A stretch of 64,000 nucleotides of DNA from Aphrophora alni (taxonomy: Eukaryota > Arthropoda > Insecta > Hemiptera > Aphrophoridae), in assembly GCA_963513935.1 (NCBI GenBank), contig OY740765.1, forward strand, positions 116,999,362 through 117,063,361. The letters are read 5' to 3'. The translations under genes were made by a program, and so were the position numbers. Shown piece after piece: positions 35,031 through 46,343 of the stretch (the stretch's first letter is position 1; every line of letters starts with the position of its first letter). Under the pieces are notes generated by a model. It was given only the letters and a program-made list of their open reading frames with translations, had not been told where the DNA came from and searched no databases.

Positions 35031-36777
35031 AACATCGCTTACTTGCTGTCATTGGTAAATACATACATTTCATTACTGGTTTGTTGTTTACTGACGTTTC
35101 AGTAAAAAATAACAAGTATTGAACCTTACCAATTGTTTAAATGGCAGAACAGAAACATACTTTAAATAAAACTAAGTTTTAATGGCATTTTAAGCTTTAA
35201 TTTGTTCTTATAATTTTTTGTCAAATTTTAGTAGTCAATTTTTTCAAATGTACAAATAAATATTTTATATGTTAATATACAAATAAATAATTTTTTTAGT
35301 CAAAATTCTGTACTAGTAAAGTAATTCTAATAGGTGCACAGTTATTAATTTTTTGAATGCTTCAACAACTACTTGCACGTTAATTTACTTATTTAAAATT
35401 AAGGGGATAATTGGTAAATTAGTGTATTAATACATTTATCAAAAATGATAACTCTCTCGTGAAATTGTTCTGATGTAAGTCCATTATTTTTTAAATAATG
35501 AATTAAGCATCAGTCCTTAAATGTAATTTTATAATTTTACAGCAAAAAATAAGCAGGAATAATAATTGTAGCAGGAATCGGAAACGAGTATATTAAAAGA
35601 TCTATAATTTAATGGAGTAAAATTTTTCATACTTTCTCAGCATAGTGTTAGAATTTGTCATAACTTAACAAGCAGTTGTATACAAAAAGTTTCTATTAAA
35701 AAGTTCAAGCATTTTTCTTTAACACTCACTAATTAAAACAAATCTAAAAAAAACTGTCTTTTCCTTGTCTCGAAACATACAAATTAAAGTAGTTGACTGG
35801 GGAATTTAATTTTATAAGATTTTTACACTAACCGTAAGTATCCTTGTAATCTCTTATAAAGTAATGGTAAAACAATTGTTGGGATAAAATGGCTTTGAAT
35901 TTGTGATATGACAAGAGTTGAAGGTATGTTTTGTTGTAAAGCAAATGTTTTTAGAAAACTCACCCCTTCACCTGTCCATGTGACTACTTTGTAAGCTATC
36001 GACAAGTAGTTCAGACAGATGGATATTTTTATAAAATATTTTAATTTAAATACTAGCAGTTTATACCCAGTATTACAAAAGTCCATATTTAGGAAAGCAA
36101 CCGCTGAAAATTTGTTAACTAGTTAAATCAGTAGAATTCATCGCGTTCCTAAGAAAAACATTTTGTAGGTCTCAAGAGACAGACCCAATGTAAAAATATA
36201 AGCTCTATGAATGAACTTTAGGTAGTATACTTTAGGCTTACGATTCTTGTAGTATACAGTCAGTAAATGATATACACATGGTAATACCATTAAGACTGCA
36301 ATGGATGCTACAAAATATCCTCAATTTGAACATTTTCAGGATTTATATTGCTTGATGTGCAGCGGTTACATCAATGACAGAAAGTACATGTTTTCATTAA
36401 AATACTGCTGTAAAAGTTGGCTTAAATATGTAAATTTGTATAAACAGCGTATTGAAGTTATTAGATATCATTATGAATTCTCTTGAGCTATTTGAATTAT
36501 AATATTTTACTAAATGAGAAACTTAACTTTGATGCCAATGCGTTGTTAGAAATAAGCAACTCCCTCCATCAGCGTAATGACCATCATCCGCAGTAAGTAC
36601 CTATCGGAGTGTTGGGCCCAACTAGTCAGTGACATTTGAATTGACTTTGTTTTTTAAAATAATGTTTTGTGTACAGTTTTTAATTTTATTAAATTTATTA
36701 TTGTGGTGTGTTAATGTAGTCTACTGTGATTAAGTTTTTTTGTTAACAATTGACAAAGGATTATCCTGCTACAAAGC

Positions 36778-36809
36778 TTGACATGGCTGAATAGCCGAAA
36801 TTGCCGTCA
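36778..36809 (+). ncRNA. Hammerhead-like core with a perfect stem II
   Basis: CTTGACA, then TGGCTGAATAGCC, then GAAATTGCCGTC. Stem II (GGCT/AGCC) is perfect with a GAAT loop, and a GTC triplet follows. The first box departs from CTGANGA, so this copy is probably dead. Confidence 0.35.
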
Positions 36810-36939
36810 TAATACAGAAATGAAAATAGAATATTGTAGACAGTAAGTCTCAACATTTATTACAATTACTGTACCTAACTTTTTGTACTCTGACATAATG
36901 ATTGTTTATACTCTGGTGTCTGTCGATTTACACTCTAAC

Positions 36940-37687
36940 TAGTGATGTGTGAGTTTGAATTAAAATACTCGGTGATTCCAAGTATCAAAATCCTTGGAAG
37001 AGTCCGAATATTAAAATCCTCTGTTTCGTATTAAAATACTCGGACAAAATCCTCGTAACTAGGAACAAGGAGGAGGTAATGTGCGAGACTGCGAGTATCC
37101 TCGGTCAACGATATTCGTTAGTGTTGTGTCAATTCCAAACAAAATACTCCGTGTTTCTACTTTGGTTACATTAGTTTCTAAGCTGATTTTTCACTACACA
37201 TTAATTAAACATTACGATTTTGAGTTATAATGATTTAGATTCGGTAACAAGTTCAATTTAAAATAACAATAGTATTCATTTATTTCCACATTAACAAAAA
37301 GTAAATTAAATTATTATTTAATTGTTATTACTTATATTTAAATAAATGTTTATAGGTTACCATCTTTATAAAAAATATAGTAAATTAACTAATTTTAAAT
37401 AATAACTAAATTATTAATGTTAGTAATAATTGTACTTACGTTTAATTACTGAATTTGTGTTGAGGCAGGATAACATTTAATTACGTATTACAAGTATCAA
37501 TCACATATTGTTTAAAAAAATAAATACTTGGTGGATCAGTCTAACAGATAGAAATATAACACACACACACATAATGCGCATAATCATTCTGCGCAGATAC
37601 TCGATGTCGAACTAATAATACGAGTATTGAAATCATTCGAAGCCGAGTATTGCGAGTATCTATTTCATCCGAGTATCAACATCGCTA
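36940..37687. mobile_element. hAT MITE with perfect 8-bp target duplication
   Basis: Flanked by ACTCTAAC at 36932-36939 and 37688-37695. The ends TAGTGATGTGTGA and, reverse complemented, TAGCGATGTTGAT are hAT-like. Subterminal regions are rich in ACTCGG and GAGTATT motifs in both orientations. It has no coding capacity. It lies inside the older hAT element at 34003-37922. Confidence 0.9.
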
Positions 37688-37922
37688 ACTCTAACTTAAC
37701 TTTAAATCCTAACAATGCCTTTTGTATTTTCAATTTTGTTTACCTTGTCACATTAATATAAATGTAAGGAAATAAAAAGGAGGCTGAAAGACAATTATGT
37801 GAATGGTGGGGGCAGAATTTATAAAATAAAATAAATGATTATTTCTTTTACCCATTTTTGTCATGGAGATTTCTGAGAAACATTTAAGGAAAATTGATTT
37901 TGAAATGTATGTGAGAACCCTG

Positions 37923-39094
37923 AAAATGAATAATTAGAATGGACAATTTGAATTAGAATCTAGTTGTTACTTTGCAATGCAATGAAAAATTGGGTAATTG
38001 CGAATAACTTTGTCACAATATAAAAGAAATAAGTTTAGGCCTATCACTTAACTAATTAGCAGAAATACATTGATAGTTATATTTAATGTGGTGTGAAGTG
38101 TTGCAAAATGTTTCATGTACAAATTAATCTACTGTTAGTTTTATAATATTTTAAAACCCACGTCAGATATTGCTCGAAGTTGTTTATCCGCACCCGAGAG
38201 TTTCTCTTTGGAACCATGTGAGGGCAGCATTGTACATTATTTCAAATCTTTAGTATCTCCCCTATTTTTTAAGTTAGGTAGTAGTAAAACATTATTTATT
38301 TTAATAGATAATAAATCGTTAAAAGTCTTCCTTTATGAAATGAATCGCCAAGATTATTCATTACTCCACACAAATAGTGAAATTGGATTTTCAAATGTTT
38401 GCTCTATTGATTCATAAAAAACTAATAAATATAATAATATTTTTTTAAATGGAAACAACAGGGTTCATGTAATCTTTAAAATGAAAATTTACAACTTCTT
38501 AAGACACATTCTTCTTATAAGTGATGTATTCAATATGGCAGTGATGGAACAGCTTTAGTGTGTGATTATAATTGAATTCTTTTACAGCCCCCAATCAACA
38601 TTTTATTACAGAGTTTCATTCATTATTTCACTGGGAGTCCGAAGGACTTAACACTGCTACTGTCCATCTTACAACCATGTTGTCGATTTCATAAAAATTA
38701 ATGTTTCTGCATGAGAACAAAGTCAGCTGTTGTTTTTGAGTCTGATTGTACATTGGGATTGCTAATTAATTAGATATCAGTGAAGACTTTCTTTTATCAG
38801 AAATTATTGTTGGCAGTGAAATTTTCAAACTGTTGTAATCTTCATTTAACTGTATTGTTATTAGGAAGAAAAGTGATAAATTTAATAATTATTGATATCT
38901 TAAAAAACTATTATTTATTTATTTATTATATTAAAAAAAGTATATTATTTTATGCAAGTTTTTTACCCACTAAAGTACTGTTTATAGTTTCAATATGGTG
39001 GTACTTATATAAACAAAAAGCAGTTTTTGGAATGTATGTATATAGGTAGTCTGTGTGCAGTGCTCTACAACCCTAATGCTTCGACAGATTATAA
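37923..39094. other. AT-rich stretch with small unassigned frames
   Basis: Open frames of 69 codons (38208-38417) and 89 codons (38780-39049) exist but lack recognisable motifs, splice context or repeats. Neither is called a gene. Confidence 0.4.
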
Positions 39095-39360
39095 TGACAT
39101 TTAGTTTGTGGGAATATTTTAGCCATACCAAGGATTTAACAAAATATGTTTATAACTAGAAATTTAATTTTTCTCATAATGGACTCCAATGATTTTAATC
39201 AAATTTTATTCAAGTGTAGCCTCTAAGGGTACAAACAAAATGTATTGGCCACCATATATCCCAAAAAATTTGGTTGCACGTTGTCGGTAAAACACCAAAA
39301 ATTTCGTTATCGGGCTGTTATGAAGTACATGTTTTTTGAAAATATTACAGTTGAGAAATA
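39095..39360 (+). repeat. Dispersed repeat, copy 1 of a pair
   Basis: It shares TTTGTGGGAATATTTT-GCCAT, ACAAAATGTATTGGCCACCA and AATTTGGTT-GT blocks with 48545-48765. The arrangement is collinear but diverged. No ends were defined. Confidence 0.6.
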
Positions 39361-39930
39361 ATTGTTAAAAAACCTTAACTTAATCGCCATCATTGAAATC
39401 ATTAAAAGTACGATTTGCTTATGGCACAAGCAAAGAAAGTTTAACCGGTTTTTAAAAAACGGCATGGGTCATTTTTACTTTTTGATTTGACAATTACTGA
39501 AATGGCATGGTAACGGTTAAATTTTGGTTTTTGTTTATTTGGTTTTGGGGATGGGTGAATGGGAGAGTTTGTGCAAGTTTTCTATACTGTTTATTTATGT
39601 AGACCTAATATCATATGGTAAATAAAATTGAAATTATATTGTTATTTTTATATGCTCTACGACCATCATACACATTGCTAATGATCTCCTGGATCAGTTG
39701 AGATTTCCTGAATCTAGGTAGCCAAAAATAGTACCAAATAAGTTCGATTAGTAGTGCACATTTTATGGTTTCGGGTGTCGGTATGTTCCTATGAAAGAGA
39801 TCGTAGGATTTCTAAAAAAACTAGTTACTTCGTCGTCCGAAGCTGGATCTACACTTTTAGAGTTGGGTCTACACAGACTTTTCGCAATGCTAATAGAGTT
39901 GCGTAAATAAGTAGTTTTATTATGTTTTTG

Positions 39931-40167
39931 TAGTTTTTAATGAGTTAACCGATAGTTTTTTGTTTTAATAATTTTAACATATTTAGTCTATCTGATACAT
40001 TATAGTATTATGGCAGCTGTATTAATATACGTTATTAATTTTTAAACAGTAGTTTTTAATGAGTTAACCGATAGTTTTTTGTTTTAATAATTTTAACATA
40101 TTTAGTCTATCTGATACATTATAGTATTATGGCAGCTGTATTAATATACGTTATTAATTTTTAAACA
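39931..40167 (+). repeat. 119-bp tandem duplication
   Basis: Two consecutive, seemingly identical copies begin TAGTTTTTAATGAGTTAACC, the second at 40050. It includes ATTATGGCAGCTGTATTAAT. Recent, or an assembly artefact. Confidence 0.92.
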
Positions 40168-40589
40168 TGTTTTTACTTTTAAGGTAGGCTAATAATTATT
40201 TCCTCTGTAATAATAGTAATAACCCAGTACAAAAATAATTATTAATTTTATATTGTAGTTTCTTCCAATTTAAGAGCAAAGATTTCTATTACATTTATTT
40301 AGTCGGAAAAATATTGTTTTCGTTGAAAATTTTTTAATGTTTTGTTTACAAGGGAGGAAATAACAAAATATGGATGTGTATTTTTTTTAAATTGTGCTTT
40401 AAATTATGCTCTTTGCAACTGTGATGCAAAATGAAGTGCCGTAGGCCTATCTATATTTCCTGAGTGCCTTAAATGAACCTAACTGCAGAAGAATCGCAAT
40501 ACCATGAGCTATCACAGCGGGGAAACGAGTTGGCAAACTCGAGCAGTCCTTATTGGTTTCTTCAAGGTCAGGCTGTCTATTGGCTTCTA

Positions 40590-40690
40590 CCTCAACGGAC
40601 TTGACTTGTAGCAGGTTGTGTAGTCTTCTTTTTATGGTGATGAGCGAGTGGTTTTTTTTACTTTAAACAACAAGGAGGAAAATCAAGATT
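40590..40690 (+). repeat. SINE-like repeat, tail fragment
   Basis: It ends in ATGGTGATGAGCGAGTGG and ACTTTAAACAACAAGGAGGA, the 3' part of the SINE-like family. The front half is missing. Confidence 0.6.
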
Positions 40691-41339
40691 TTCAATTGTA
40701 CTAAATTAAAAACTAGGCTACTAATTTATTCGAAAAATTATATAGGACCTTTTCTTCTAAAAATTTTGATTATTTTTGAATTCTAGTGGATATTTTGTAA
40801 TATCTATGTTTACAGATATCTGTGTAGGCCTACATGTTCCTGTGATATTATGAACAATGTTCTTACATTTTTACAATGTTTATTTAAACCCCAGACTCGG
40901 GACAACGCTCAATATTTCAATGAAAATTCCCAATTTTTCCAAAAAATAAAACTAGTTATTTCTCCTCTCAATTCCAGGGCTTGGAGGAGACAACAATTGA
41001 ATCAGGATTAGTATGCATGAACGGCAGGACGAACACTCCGCTTTGATCCTGAATGACATTTGCGTTGCGATGTCGTAATGACGAAGTTCCTTTCAAAAAA
41101 ACATCTTGTCTTTGATAATGAGACGTATCTGCCTTGGATTGATGACCTTTCAATCGTTATCCCGCTGTTCCACTCAGCCTCAGTCAAAGATACCGCCCCC
41201 TTCCCGTCGCTTCACCGCCACTTCATCCGATTCAACAACAACCATTTCATTTTCCTCTAATAATTATTAGTTTGCAAACCCCTTCTTTCAAACGCTATTA
41301 TTTTACGGTAGTACTATATATATTGGGACTTCCTGGATT

Positions 41340-41510
41340 CTTGAAAATATTACTGATTAATCATTTTGTTTTATATTTTATTTACAAAATTTTTTTTATT
41401 TATTAATCATTTAGTTATATATTTAATTTACATGAAAATATTATTGATTAATCATTTTGTTTTATATTTTATTTACAAGAAAATATTACTGATTAATCAT
41501 ATTGTTTCAT
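41340..41510 (+). repeat. Short AT-rich tandem repeat
   Basis: Three to four units contain GAAAATATTACTGATTAATC and TTTTGTTTTATATTTTATTT. Confidence 0.8.
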
Positions 41511-43070
41511 GTGATGAAACTTCATGGCAAGTTTCTAGCTGAAATTCCCGGTCCAACTTCTGAATGATACATTTTGGAAAGATCAATCACGTGAATATCA
41601 CGGTCGAGATTGTAAATCAGGATAATCGTTACAAGAAAATTTAATTTTTTTTAACTTTTGACTATTTTAGAAATTTTGAATTTATTTAAAAAATTTTTGT
41701 GGCGTTTTTTATCACGCAGGGGCGGCTCTTCTAGCCGTTTGGGGATTGACGAACCCACGTACCCGAGTTACCCCCTCTTTTGGACAGCCTAATTTTCAAT
41801 CTACCCAGTCCTTTACACCCAATTTGGGAGAAGAGGTATTTCCACCACACATGAGGTTCTCTTCTCAATTTACTATCCCCATTTCTTTGTCTCTTGTCCC
41901 TATCAGCTAATATGACTAAAATCTGTAGTTTCAAATTAATTTTATTCTGTAGATCAGGTCCTCAGCTAAATCGTATTTCATAAGACTCGAGATTTCAATG
42001 ATTTTTGTTTCTTGCCAATTATTTGTGAACCGTAATATTACTTGTGATTTCGCATACGGGGTTTGGGTCATTAATCTTCACGTTTTACTAAAATTTGAAC
42101 CAAATCGGTATAGTCGATTTTGAGAAATTGTGTGTTTTATGACAACCTGATTCTTTTACCAATAACTCAAGAACCGAGATTTTAGGAGAAATGGCGACCA
42201 CTATGTTTTCTTTAGAGTAGATTTTTAGAAAATCGTAAATTTGTAGTTTCTTTACGGCAACCCTCAAATTTGGAATTAACAAAATAATGAAAAAGTCTCA
42301 AAACATGCTCACATATAAAATGTTATAACAATCGGTTCACAGTTTGAGGTGTAAAGCACTCCACATACTACAGACAGACAGACATTACTTCAGAAATCAA
42401 TTTTTACGGAACCTCAAAACTGATAGGCCTATATCCCCAAAAAAACTCGATATTGATTTTTTTTACCCATCACATAACTTTCTTAATACTACGGCAAGAG
42501 TTGTATTACACAAAACACAGACACATGAATCATGAATCATGAAGAAAGTTTATCATATTCTTCAAGTCAATTTTAAAAGACTATTTAACGATTTAGAAAA
42601 AAACGTTTACAGTCTAATACAGGATGTTCAAATCAAGATGTCCACAATTAATTAGGATCTCTAAAACTATGAGATACACAAATCTTAAATAGGGAGTCTT
42701 TCCTACTATGTTATTAAAATTTGTAAAAGTCGCTGCCATTTTCCAATATGGCGACTAACTTTATTTTTTAAACAGCAATACCATATTTTATGGTATTTTT
42801 CATTAAGCTATAGACTATATTTTTAAACTTTAATCACAAGGTAATATTTATGGTTAAATCATTTTATGTGTAATTCGATAAAGAATTTCTGCGCCAGTCG
42901 CGTATATCTCTACTATAGGGCCGATTTTAATGAATGATGTGTCAGATTAAACAATGCTGTTACCTGCAGATTTGCCTAAAATTATTCATTTTCCTTGGAA
43001 ACTCTTATTTTGTAATAAATTCATCATTTAAATTACATGTCTGTTATGGGTAAATAACATGTATCGCAAC
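41511..43070. other. Intergenic stretch, nothing coding recognised
   Basis: A less AT-rich patch at about 41700-41930 holds a 67-codon minus frame with many basic residues and no known motif. The 42.0-42.4 kb part has AAATTTGAACCAAATCGG phrases, which recur loosely in the 54.9-57.4 kb repeat. Confidence 0.4.
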
Positions 43071-43160
43071 AAAAATATTTGAAACAGCTGTTATAAATTC
43101 TCAAATACGTTTTATTGGTTTTGTTTGAGAATTTATAACAGCTGTTTTTAAATATTTTTA
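43071..43160. repeat. Hairpin with GAAACAGCTGTT arms
   Basis: AATATTTGAAACAGCTGTTA and TATAAATTCTCAAATA form one arm. The reverse complement follows after a loop of about 14 bases. The arm carries the 3' half of the hammerhead-like motif (GAAACAGCTGTT) without the CTGANGA half. Confidence 0.8.
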
Positions 43161-43715
43161 GGTTAACTCATATAGTGCTTTACTTTATTTGTGGGAATAC
43201 ACGTTGTGTTGTGATTGATTGATAACACTTCCGCAAAACTAAACAGTTTATATGGTTTATTGTTAATGTGTGATAATTGCGCGAGAGCTTAATGTGACGG
43301 CTGCAGTACGACCGCATGGAAAACTGTCGAACACTTAGCGTAGGCCTACTGATCGACGAGAAAATACTAATGGCGGACATCTAAGGGCACTGAATCGTGA
43401 GGTAAACCAACGGATTCAACTTTTTATTGCCAACATGAACCTCAGTCATTAACATTATTTTAAAATTGCACGTTCTTTGGTTGGATTAACAATCACTATT
43501 TTGATATAGACGATCTTTGTGATGAATGTAGGCCTAGATATTTTAGTGATTTGATGTTTCATTGTGTTAATAAAATATGAATAGTCTACATATTTGATGA
43601 AATAACCACACAAATGTAGTTATTTGAAAACTGATGAAATTCTTAACTGGAAACGACTAACCAAATTAATAAAAACACAATTTTCCGCAAAAATACTTTT
43701 TTTTTGGAACAGATA

Positions 43716-43754
43716 TACAAGGCGACGTTTCAATGATCAAGTCATCATCCTCAA
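43716..43754 (-). ncRNA. Hammerhead-like core, five-base-pair stem II
   Basis: On the minus strand it reads TTGAGGA, then TGATGACTTGATCATT (stem GATGA/TCATT), then GAAACG-loop-TGTA, which gives stem III ACG/TGT and a GTA triplet. Only the first C of CTGANGA is changed. An inverted, incomplete copy lies at 43826-43850, making a larger imperfect hairpin. Confidence 0.45.
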
Positions 43755-44062
43755 CTTTCACATTCTCATAAACCCACTGATAATGGACCTACTACAGTGT
43801 CAGTAGGATTTGTGTGCATGTGGCAGCTGAGGATGATCACTTGGTTGGTTGTGTTGCATAAATAAATGGATTTTTTGTGGACATTTTTGTTAATTATTTT
43901 TGCTTCTTGAAGTTTCGACAAGTGTCGTTCACTGGAAACGACTAGTTTCGATAACTCACAAAATAAATTTATCCTTAAAAGTTTATCGAAGACCATTTCA
44001 ATCTTGGCTTTTTTACAGAATCGATAAGGACTCCGTCGATTGTGATTTAGAAATAATTAATT

Positions 44063-44202
44063 TCAAGGATTAAATAAACCAATAAAGTTAGTTTTAAAAT
44101 TATTTTAATAATATAAATGAGCTACAATTGTTTCGCCTTGCGGCATCATCGGGCAACTTATTTTGAAACTTTAGCTTTATTGCTTTATTTAATCCTTGAA
44201 TA
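44063..44202 (-). repeat. 140-bp hairpin around a hammerhead-like core
   Basis: TTCAAGGATTAAATAAACCA at the left pairs with its inverse TGCTTTATTTAATCCTTGAA at the right, and pairing continues inward with gaps. The hammerhead-like core at 44123-44152 lies at the centre, so the arms would extend its helix I. Confidence 0.7.
44123..44152 (-). ncRNA. Hammerhead-like core with intact stems II and III
   Basis: The minus strand reads CCGATGA, TGCCGCAAGGC, GAAACAATTGTA. Stem II GCC/GGC closes a GCAA tetraloop. Stem III ACAA/TTGT is self-complementary and is followed by A, giving a GTA triplet (NUH). The one departure from the conserved core is C for U in CUGANGA. Its helix I is extended by the surrounding inverted repeat. 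Hammerheads with tiny, palindromic stem III are known from Penelope-like and related animal retroelements, where they act as dimers. Confidence 0.5.
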
Positions 44203-44566
44203 TGGAGTTTCAACAAGAAATATCTGTTGTTACATTAAAATTAATAAATTTCTAATCGAAATTTGGTGTACACATTTTGTATGCTACGTTTTACCAATAT
44301 AGGCTACCTATCAACAATCAAAACATTATCTTGTACATTTTCAAAATGTAGTCACTTTAAAAAAATTTTTAGTTAAGGGTTTTAGTGATGTAGTCTACAT
44401 TATTAAAAATTTCAAACCACCGTCATTTTGGAAATTCATAAGATAAAGTTTTGATTTTTAGTACACTACTAACACGTAGTCCTATCCAAAATGTGTATAG
44501 CCTATCAAATTTCGACTATTATAATAATGTTTAACGTAATCATTATTTAAAAAAACAAACACAAAA

Positions 44567-44685
44567 TGCTCGACAGACGGATAACGAAGCGTTTTTGGAC
44601 ATATGTCTATAATACCTTTTTCCTTTATTTTGATGCCACGAATCACTTCTCGAAGTTAGGATACATATTTTTGAAACACATTGGG
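44567..44685 (+). mobile_element. TATA-target MITE, right arm of a first copy (I)
   Basis: It reads from GCTCGACAGACGGATAACGA to CATTGGG and then TATATATA. It is homologous to the right arms of H and G next to it. The left part of the element was not located. Confidence 0.55.
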
Positions 44686-44693
44686 TATATATA

Positions 44694-45570
44694 CAGGGGT
44701 GGTTCAAAATTTCACGCCAATACTTCAGGAACTGATTTTAGAGGTAATTTTTTTTTTAAACATTCATATAAACATATGTCCGAAAACTCTTCGTTTTCTA
44801 GTTAGGGATAGCGAAATATTTCACATAGATTTCTGTTCCAAGGGTGAAATATACCAAGTGGTTAGGTTATAAGTTACTTTTATCATTAAAATTGAATAAA
44901 CTAAGTCCTAGAACTGTAGTTTACGTGTAAAATACAACTTTTTAAGTTTGGCTTTAAATAATTTTGTTAAATAGCTAATAAACGCATATCACTTTTGAAC
45001 AAAACATGGAGAATTTAATTCTGAGAAAATTTATCTGAATAACGTTAATAGAAAATAAATACAAGTTACAGAAATTTGATTAAAACTGAAAAAGGTTTTA
45101 ACGTTTTCGAGATGTCAGTAGGTTTAATATTGAGAAGTTATATTAAAAGGGGAAAAAACTGTGTTAAACGATAAATCGCATGGCCACCTTTTCTTTACAA
45201 CTTGTAAGTCGACTTTTCAATCTTAAACCTACTGACATCTCGAAAACGTTAAAACCTTTTTCAGTTTTAATTCAATAAACGATATGTCGCATGACTGCCT
45301 TTGCATTATGATTTTTGAAGTTAACTCCTACATCTTCAATGTGAAGTGACCCACCGAAATTCCTAATGAATTAAATGGTTATTGGCTTTTACATTTACAA
45401 TGTGTGGTATTGGTTAAAAAACAATGTGATAGAAATTTTTTTTTTGTAAAATATAAAATGGCCGACAGGCGGAAACCAAAGCGTTTCTGGACCTATGTTT
45501 TATATGTTTTTCTTATTGTTAGCTCTAAAATCAGCTCCCTAAATATTACTCCGAATTTTGAAACACTCTG
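44694..45570 (+). mobile_element. TATA-target MITE (H)
   Basis: It starts CAGGGGTGGTTCAAAATT and ends, reverse complemented, CAGAGTGTTTCAAAATTC, with TATA on both sides. Arms of about 115 bases pair and share AACTGATTTTAGAG. An inner perfect or near-perfect inverted repeat of about 58 bases (45078-45137 with 45220-45280, GTTTTAACGTTTTCGAGATG) adds a second hairpin. No coding sequence is present. Confidence 0.75.
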
Positions 45571-45576
45571 TATATA

Positions 45577-46339
45577 CAGGGTGTGAGGTACATACTTCGT
45601 GAACTAATTCCAGACCTAAATATAAGAATGAACTTCGTATAAACATAGCTGCGGAAACGCTTCTTTTTCCGTCTGTCGGCCATTTTGTGTTTTTTTGTCC
45701 GAAAATAATATTTGAATAATAACACTGAAAATTATTAAGATATTAATTTTATATTTGGTATAGATATATTTTATGCTACTTTTTACCAGTACACCAAGTA
45801 GGTACCAAAACTTTATTAATTTTCAAAATGGTAGCTGTTTAAATTGTCTAACGTTAAATTTCTTTAAAATTGTTGTTTTTACGAAAAATATACTAGAGGC
45901 GAAATATTTTCCTCTTTTAACGGCAAACAAAATTTTTTGAAAAACTTTTCAGAGGGTCAAAGGACAACCGAGTTATCGATAAAAAATTAAATCATAATTT
46001 CTCGGTAATTGTCTACAATACCCAAAATAAGCCTCATACCAAAATATTTTTAAATTTGATAATTTATATCTCTAAACCACACATTTAAACCATATTCTTT
46101 AGGTTTGCGTGCAATAACTTTACTCGAAATCTTAATTATTTCTAAAGTTATCAATATTTTTCGGGGAAAAACAACATAAAATGGCCGACCAACTAAAACA
46201 GATTTATGTATGTTTAAAATGGTTTCTGGACTTATGTTTATATGTATGTTTAAAATGGTTTCAGGACTTATGTTTATATGAAGTTTTTAGCTCTAGAATC
46301 AGTTCACGAAGTACTTATCTTTCCTCCTGAATTATCCTG
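45577..46339 (+). mobile_element. TATA-target MITE (G)
   Basis: It starts CAGGGTGTGAGGTACATA and ends, reverse complemented, CAGGATAATTCAGGAGGA. TATA flanks both sides (45571-45576 and 46340-46343). Arms share ACTTCGTGAACTRATTC, TATAAACATA and a GGCCGACAG/GGCCGACC-AAAATGGCC core. It abuts H with only TATATA between. Confidence 0.75.
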
Positions 46340-46343
46340 TATA

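Larger units (their letters stand above)
34003..37922 (+). mobile_element. Old hAT transposon, about 3.9 kb
   Basis: The left end CAGGGTTCCCGCAGACCTGG and the right end, reverse complemented, CAGGGTTCTCACATACATTT agree over CAGGGTTCYCRCA, a common hAT terminus. The element encloses transposase relics (34484-35030) and is itself invaded by a hAT MITE at 36940. The 8-bp flanks (AACAAATT and AAAATGAA) no longer match, so the pairing of the two ends rests on the terminal repeats alone. Confidence 0.6.

Noticed and set aside
38208..38417. 69-codon plus frame as a small gene
   Set aside because: Balanced composition but no motif, splice signal or homologous copy visible; cannot be supported.
41731..41934. 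67-codon basic minus frame in a less AT-rich patch
   Set aside because: Looks protein-like but matches no family I know and has no supporting context.
43622..43660. Ninth hammerhead-like site (CTGATGA ... GAAACGACT)
   Set aside because: The boxes are present but neither stem II nor stem III pairs, and no GTH triplet follows at the right place.
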